Source: Flammeovirgaceae bacterium UBA6059 (lineage in GTDB: Bacteria; Bacteroidota; Bacteroidia; Cytophagales; Cyclobacteriaceae). From it: 64,000 nucleotides of DNA. The stretch covers positions 124,001-188,000 of the forward strand of contig DIYH01000027.1 of NCBI GenBank assembly GCA_002435755.1. The letters are read 5' to 3'. Each line of letters starts with the position of its first letter. The first letter of the stretch is position 1. The translations under genes were made by a program, and so were the position numbers. Shown piece by piece: positions 61,332 through 64,000 of this stretch. The notes beneath the pieces are model-generated. The model was not told the origin of the DNA and made no database searches. It saw nothing but the letters and a program-made list of their open reading frames with translations.

Positions 61332-62318
61332 CTACAGGGAGCCCGACTCGTGCTCCCTGCTCTTATATTTTCTAGTTTTCCATTCTTCAATTTCCTTTTC
61401 GAGTTGAGCCTTCTCATCGTCGGTCAAATCTCTATCCATCAATAGACTTAGGTCCGGCTGCCCTCCGTCAACCCATGCTGTATACCAGAGGTCTCCGATC
61501 ATCTTGATAGAGGCTTTCATTTGTCGTTCAACCATTCCATCAAGCATAGTATGGTAAGCTCTTGAATACTCTCTTGAGTAAACCTGCTGCACAGTGGCAC
61601 CACGTTCTTCAAAACTGTATTTCTTGTCTTCAGAACGCTGCTGAGACAATTCCTTTTCAAAAGTAAGCACAGAATCCAAGGCCAAATGTGCAGTAGTAAC
61701 TGCATCCCACGCCCTGATTTGAACATTGCCTACGTATTCCGCTCCACCTGTGAACAAATCGTACTCATCAAAAAAAAGCTCGGGTAGCCTCGACTCCCAA
61801 AACCCATGTATTCCATATTGACCGGTCAATTGACCGTTGTAATTCTCTGTTGTATGAAGAGGCACATTGGCATCACCGATGTAGTGACCTAAGTCAGCCG
61901 ATAGCCGTAGGATCGCATCAAGGTCTCTGTTTTCGAAAGCTTTAGTCAACCAGTTTTTTACGGATACGATATGCCACGGAACAATGCCATAAGCCTGTAA
62001 AGTGTCTTCTGTATACAGTTCAACAGCTTCATTCCAGTAGCGCGGCATCTCATAAACTGCGCTATCTCCATACACATCCAGGTCAATATAGTGTCGTGGT
62101 GCCTCATTTTTCACCGCATATCTCCTGCGATCCGGATTGACCGCATTTTCTGTGATGTATTGGATGTTTTTCTTGTAAAAAGGCAGCATTTCGATAGGTA
62201 GTGTAAACACCGCTATTCGATTAATACGCTGATGACCAAAAAAACCCCATCTCGCCTTACAGTCATTGTTTGACCAGAATAAGAATGTCGTTAAAAGAAG
62301 GATTTGAAATAGCTTCAT
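61332..62318 (-). CDS. zinc-dependent phospholipase C/S1-P1 nuclease-like exported protein
   Basis: From ATG 62318 a 328-residue protein with a signal peptide (MKLFQILLLTTFLFWS); the longer frame start at 62357 adds 13 residues before it. ARWGFFGHQRINRIAVFTLP carries the N-terminal Trp and first His ligand, EAPRHYIDLDVYGDS, LADLGHYIGDANVPLHTTEN and GIHGFWESRLPEL hold further metal-ligand histidines and aspartates. This set fits the zinc phospholipase C/P1 nuclease superfamily. Which substrate it cuts (phospholipid or nucleic acid) is not decided. It converges on ettA with no gap and ends inside a hairpin. Confidence 0.8.
   Translation of the reverse strand: MKLFQILLLTTFLFWSNNDCKARWGFFGHQRINRIAVFTLPIEMLPFYKKNIQYITENAVNPDRRRYAVKNEAPRHYIDLDVYGDSAVYEMPRYWNEAVELYTEDTLQAYGIVPWHIVSVKNWLTKAFENRDLDAILRLSADLGHYIGDANVPLHTTENYNGQLTGQYGIHGFWESRLPELFFDEYDLFTGGAEYVGNVQIRAWDAVTTAHLALDSVLTFEKELSQQRSEDKKYSFEERGATVQQVYSREYSRAYHTMLDGMVERQMKASIKMIGDLWYTAWVDGGQPDLSLLMDRDLTDDEKAQLEKEIEEWKTRKYKSREHESGSL
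61335..61359. terminator. hairpin at the ettA/phospholipase junction
   Basis: CAGGGAGC (61335-61342) and GCTCCCTG (61352-61359), eight perfect pairs around a nine-base loop, placed right after the ettA stop and inside the last codons of the converging gene. Downstream of it on the plus strand the sequence turns T-rich, so it may end ettA transcription. Confidence 0.55.
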
Positions 62319-62424
62319 TAGTAACCCAAAATGTTGAATATCGGAAAACGGAATCAATTATTATTCGGATGACAATGAAGTTTAGATGAATTCAGCAAAC
62401 TCATTCAATAATTAAGAGTCTCTA

Positions 62425-62455
62425 TTTGTAATTACAGGTAGATAGTCTAAGTTTG
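62425..62455 (+). promoter_or_regulatory. rpsT promoter (-33 TTTG, -7 TAAGTTTG)
   Basis: TTTG at 62425-62428, a 19-base spacer, and TAAGTTTG at 62448-62455: the full Bacteroidota promoter. Transcription would start near 62462, about 29 bases ahead of rpsT. Confidence 0.7.
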
Positions 62456-62490
62456 CGTTCTCAATTTTCCAAGCAGACGAAAAAGCGACT

Positions 62491-62742
62491 ATGGCAAATC
62501 ATAAATCAGCGCTAAAAAGAATCAGATCAAGCGAAACAAAGCGTTTGAGAAATAGATATCAGCATAAAACCACTCGTACGTTCATCAAAAGATTGAAGGA
62601 AACGAGTGACAAGGCTGAAGCGGAAGAGCTATACAAAAAGGTAGCCGGGATGATTGACAAGCTTGCCAAAAAGAATATCATCCATAAGAATAAAGCTGCT
62701 AACCAAAAGTCAAAATTGGCAAAACACGTAAATGCACTATAA
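62491..62742 (+). CDS. rpsT: 30S ribosomal protein S20
   Basis: An 83-residue basic helical S20 protein: [35 protein letters not shown] and [24 protein letters not shown], conserved at both ends. It binds 16S rRNA early in assembly. It has its own promoter and terminator, as a single-gene unit. Confidence 0.96.
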   Translation: MANHKSALKRIRSSETKRLRNRYQHKTTRTFIKRLKETSDKAEAEELYKKVAGMIDKLAKKNIIHKNKAANQKSKLAKHVNAL

Positions 62743-62765
62743 GACTTTTTGGTCAAAGATTTTGA

Positions 62766-62796
62766 AGCCTGCTCCTTACGGAGCGGGCTTTTTTAT
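62766..62796 (+). terminator. intrinsic terminator of rpsT
   Basis: AGCCTGCTCC-TTAC-GGAGCGGGCT, ten pairs with one G-U, followed by TTTTTATT. A clear rho-independent terminator. Confidence 0.92.
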
Positions 62797-62855
62797 TGCC
62801 CGATCTGGTATATATTCCTTTCGCTAACTATCTTCTCTCAATAAGCCTCAATTTG

Positions 62856-63548
62856 ATGGATTCATCCAATTTTACGATCAAGCACTGGGCGGAAGAAGAT
62901 AAGCCTAGAGAAAAACTATTACTTAAAGGCAAATCCGTATTATCTGATGCTGAGCTCATTGCTATACTCATCGGATCCGGCACACGTACTATGAGCGCTG
63001 TTGACCTCTCTAAGCAGATTCTGGCATCAGTGAATAATGACCTTCATCAACTGGCCAAAATGCAAGTCAAAGATTTTCAAAAGTTCAAAGGTATTGGGGA
63101 AGCTAAGGCGATTACAATAGTCAGTGCTCTCGAACTGGGACGCAGACGTGGACTACTCGAAAAACCGCAAAAGGTCAGGATACAATCTTCACAGGACACC
63201 TACGAACATATGAAGCCTTTTCTGTTGGATCTCGATCATGAGCAGTTTTGGGTAGTACTACTCGACCGGGCCAATCAGGTCATACGCACTGAGTCAGTCA
63301 GTAGTGGCGGAGTATCCGGCACGGTGGTCGATGCACGTATGATTTTCAGGTCAGCCATCACCCACCTGGCAAGCAGTATGATCCTTGTACACAACCATCC
63401 TTCAGGACAATTGAAACCGAGTCATCAGGATATCACATTGACTGAAAAGCTGGTAGCCGCTGGTCGTACTATGGATGTACCGATTATCGATCACCTCATT
63501 TTTTCCGACCATGGATATTTTAGTTTTGCAGACGAATCAATGATCTGA
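62856..63548 (+). CDS. radC: RadC-family JAB1/MPN-domain protein
   Basis: From ATG 62856 a 230-residue RadC: IKHWAEEDKPREKLLLKGKSVLSDAELIAILIGSG, helix-hairpin-helix-like KFKGIGEAKAITIVSALELGRR, then the MPN domain with HEQFWVVLLDRANQVI and VHNHPSGQLKPSHQDITLT (JAMM metal ligands His, His, Asp). Despite the name, RadC is not needed for radiation repair; its biochemical role is unclear. The gene is one base ahead of the DUF1684 gene. The frame extends 20 codons upstream, but that part overlaps the rpsT terminator and is not likely translated. Confidence 0.94.
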   Translation: MDSSNFTIKHWAEEDKPREKLLLKGKSVLSDAELIAILIGSGTRTMSAVDLSKQILASVNNDLHQLAKMQVKDFQKFKGIGEAKAITIVSALELGRRRGLLEKPQKVRIQSSQDTYEHMKPFLLDLDHEQFWVVLLDRANQVIRTESVSSGGVSGTVVDARMIFRSAITHLASSMILVHNHPSGQLKPSHQDITLTEKLVAAGRTMDVPIIDHLIFSDHGYFSFADESMI

Positions 63549-63549
63549 T

Positions 63550-64000
63550 ATGAGGAAGAATGTAATATGGATTATTGGGGTGGCGATCATTGCGGTCATC
63601 GCCTACTCTTTGATGGGATCAGGAGAGGACACGGAGGCCTATCGAAAACGGATACTGGACGAACGTAAGGAGAAAGAAGAGTTTTTAAAGACCTCAGATA
63701 CTTCTCCGTTTAAGGGGAAACCCTTTAATGGCCTCAACTATTACGAACCGGACCTTGATTACAAAGTCATGGCCAAAGTAGAGAAGATTGAGAGCCGTGA
63801 CTATATGAACGTGCCAACAAGTGATGGTAAAGTGGAACGCTATCTCAAGTTTGCCTATGCAGTATTCGACCTCAAAGGTCAACGACTCAAGATGCTGCTA
63901 CTTAAAAAAGTGGGTATGGGAAGTGCATCGATCATCTTTACAGCATTTGCTGATGACACTTCCACCGAGACCACTTACGGTGGAGGCAGATATCTTGACC
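63550..64000 (+). CDS. DUF1684-family membrane-anchored protein (cut by window edge)
   Basis: Open from ATG 63550 to the window end (150 codons, no stop). It begins with a short charged start, one membrane segment (VIWIIGVAIIAVIAYSLMG, about 5-23), a coil (EAYRKRILDERKEKEEFLK), then SPFKGKPFNGLNYYEPDLDYKVMAKVE and, near the edge, TSTETTYGGGRYLD. The last motif is close to the T-xxx-TYxGGRYLD signature of DUF1684. It is one base after the RadC stop. The family's role is not known; the C-terminal third lies outside the window. Confidence 0.75.
   Translation, partial: MRKNVIWIIGVAIIAVIAYSLMGSGEDTEAYRKRILDERKEKEEFLKTSDTSPFKGKPFNGLNYYEPDLDYKVMAKVEKIESRDYMNVPTSDGKVERYLKFAYAVFDLKGQRLKMLLLKKVGMGSASIIFTAFADDTSTETTYGGGRYLD

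Noticed and set aside
62796..62855. Upstream start for radC
   Set aside because: The start would fall on the rpsT terminator's T-run, and RadC homology starts after ATG 62856.
1..64000. tRNA, rRNA, insertion sequences, prophage or plasmid genes
   Set aside because: Gaps between genes were read for cloverleaf, transposase and integrase signs; none was seen. A covariance or HMM scan would settle this.

Overview
The window looks like a chromosomal segment of a marine-type Bacteroidota, probably order Cytophagales. Grounds: several Bacteroidota-type promoters (TAnnTTTG -7 box) sit directly upstream of rplM, queA, rpsT and gvpA; few starts have a Shine-Dalgarno sequence; and typical Bacteroidota genes are present (DUF2795, DUF349, a MltD-like LysM transglycosylase, DUF3108, the rplM-rpsI-rpsB-tsf order). 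Genus cannot be told from the sequence. No tRNA, rRNA, insertion sequence, prophage or CRISPR was seen.

Region 1 (1-12.9 kb) is a dense signalling island: three receiver-only or receiver-output proteins, a NarX/NarL-type kinase-regulator pair, a LOV-like PAS kinase, a SiaC-type (DUF1987) protein with a receiver-PP2C phosphatase, a 1663-residue kinase with eight PAS domains (seven of them near-identical LOV-like domains lacking the photoactive cysteine), and a receiver protein whose C-terminal half looks like a dead PP2C phosphatase. Region 2 (12.9-20.1 kb, minus strand) is a gas vesicle cluster: gvpK, gvpA, a GvpC-like candidate, gvpN, a small coiled-coil protein, gvpJ, an ArsA/Get3-type ATPase, gvpF, gvpG, gvpL, a gvpS-like gene and a third GvpF/L. 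A membrane kinase at 20.1-21.7 kb, whose catalytic half closely resembles that of the giant PAS kinase, closes the island, so the gas vesicle genes lie between two sister kinases.

Region 3 (22-41 kb) is mixed housekeeping: moaC with two nucleotidyltransferases of molybdenum cofactor synthesis, an ABC permease, a Tat-exported amine oxidase, dnaX with an A10 slippage site joining gamma to a tau extension, an operon-like row of M16 protease, O-methyltransferase, LysM transglycosylase and a degenerate receiver, three glycan transferases, a subtilase, an aminopeptidase P and a RidA protein.

Region 4 (41-45.7 kb) is a sulfate assimilation operon (sulfite reductase, siroheme synthesis genes, APS/PAPS reductase). 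Its leader carries a SAM-I-like riboswitch followed eight bases later by a 33-codon reading frame ending in six consecutive cysteine codons, which I read as a dual SAM and cysteine sensing control region. Region 5 (45.7-64 kb) is core housekeeping: tsf, rpsB, rpsI, rplM, a pseudouridine synthase, PhoR/PhoB, DUF3108, an aminopeptidase, recA, a MacB-like permease, queA, ispD, DUF2795, DUF349, ettA, a phospholipase C/nuclease-like protein, rpsT, radC and a truncated DUF1684 protein at the right edge.
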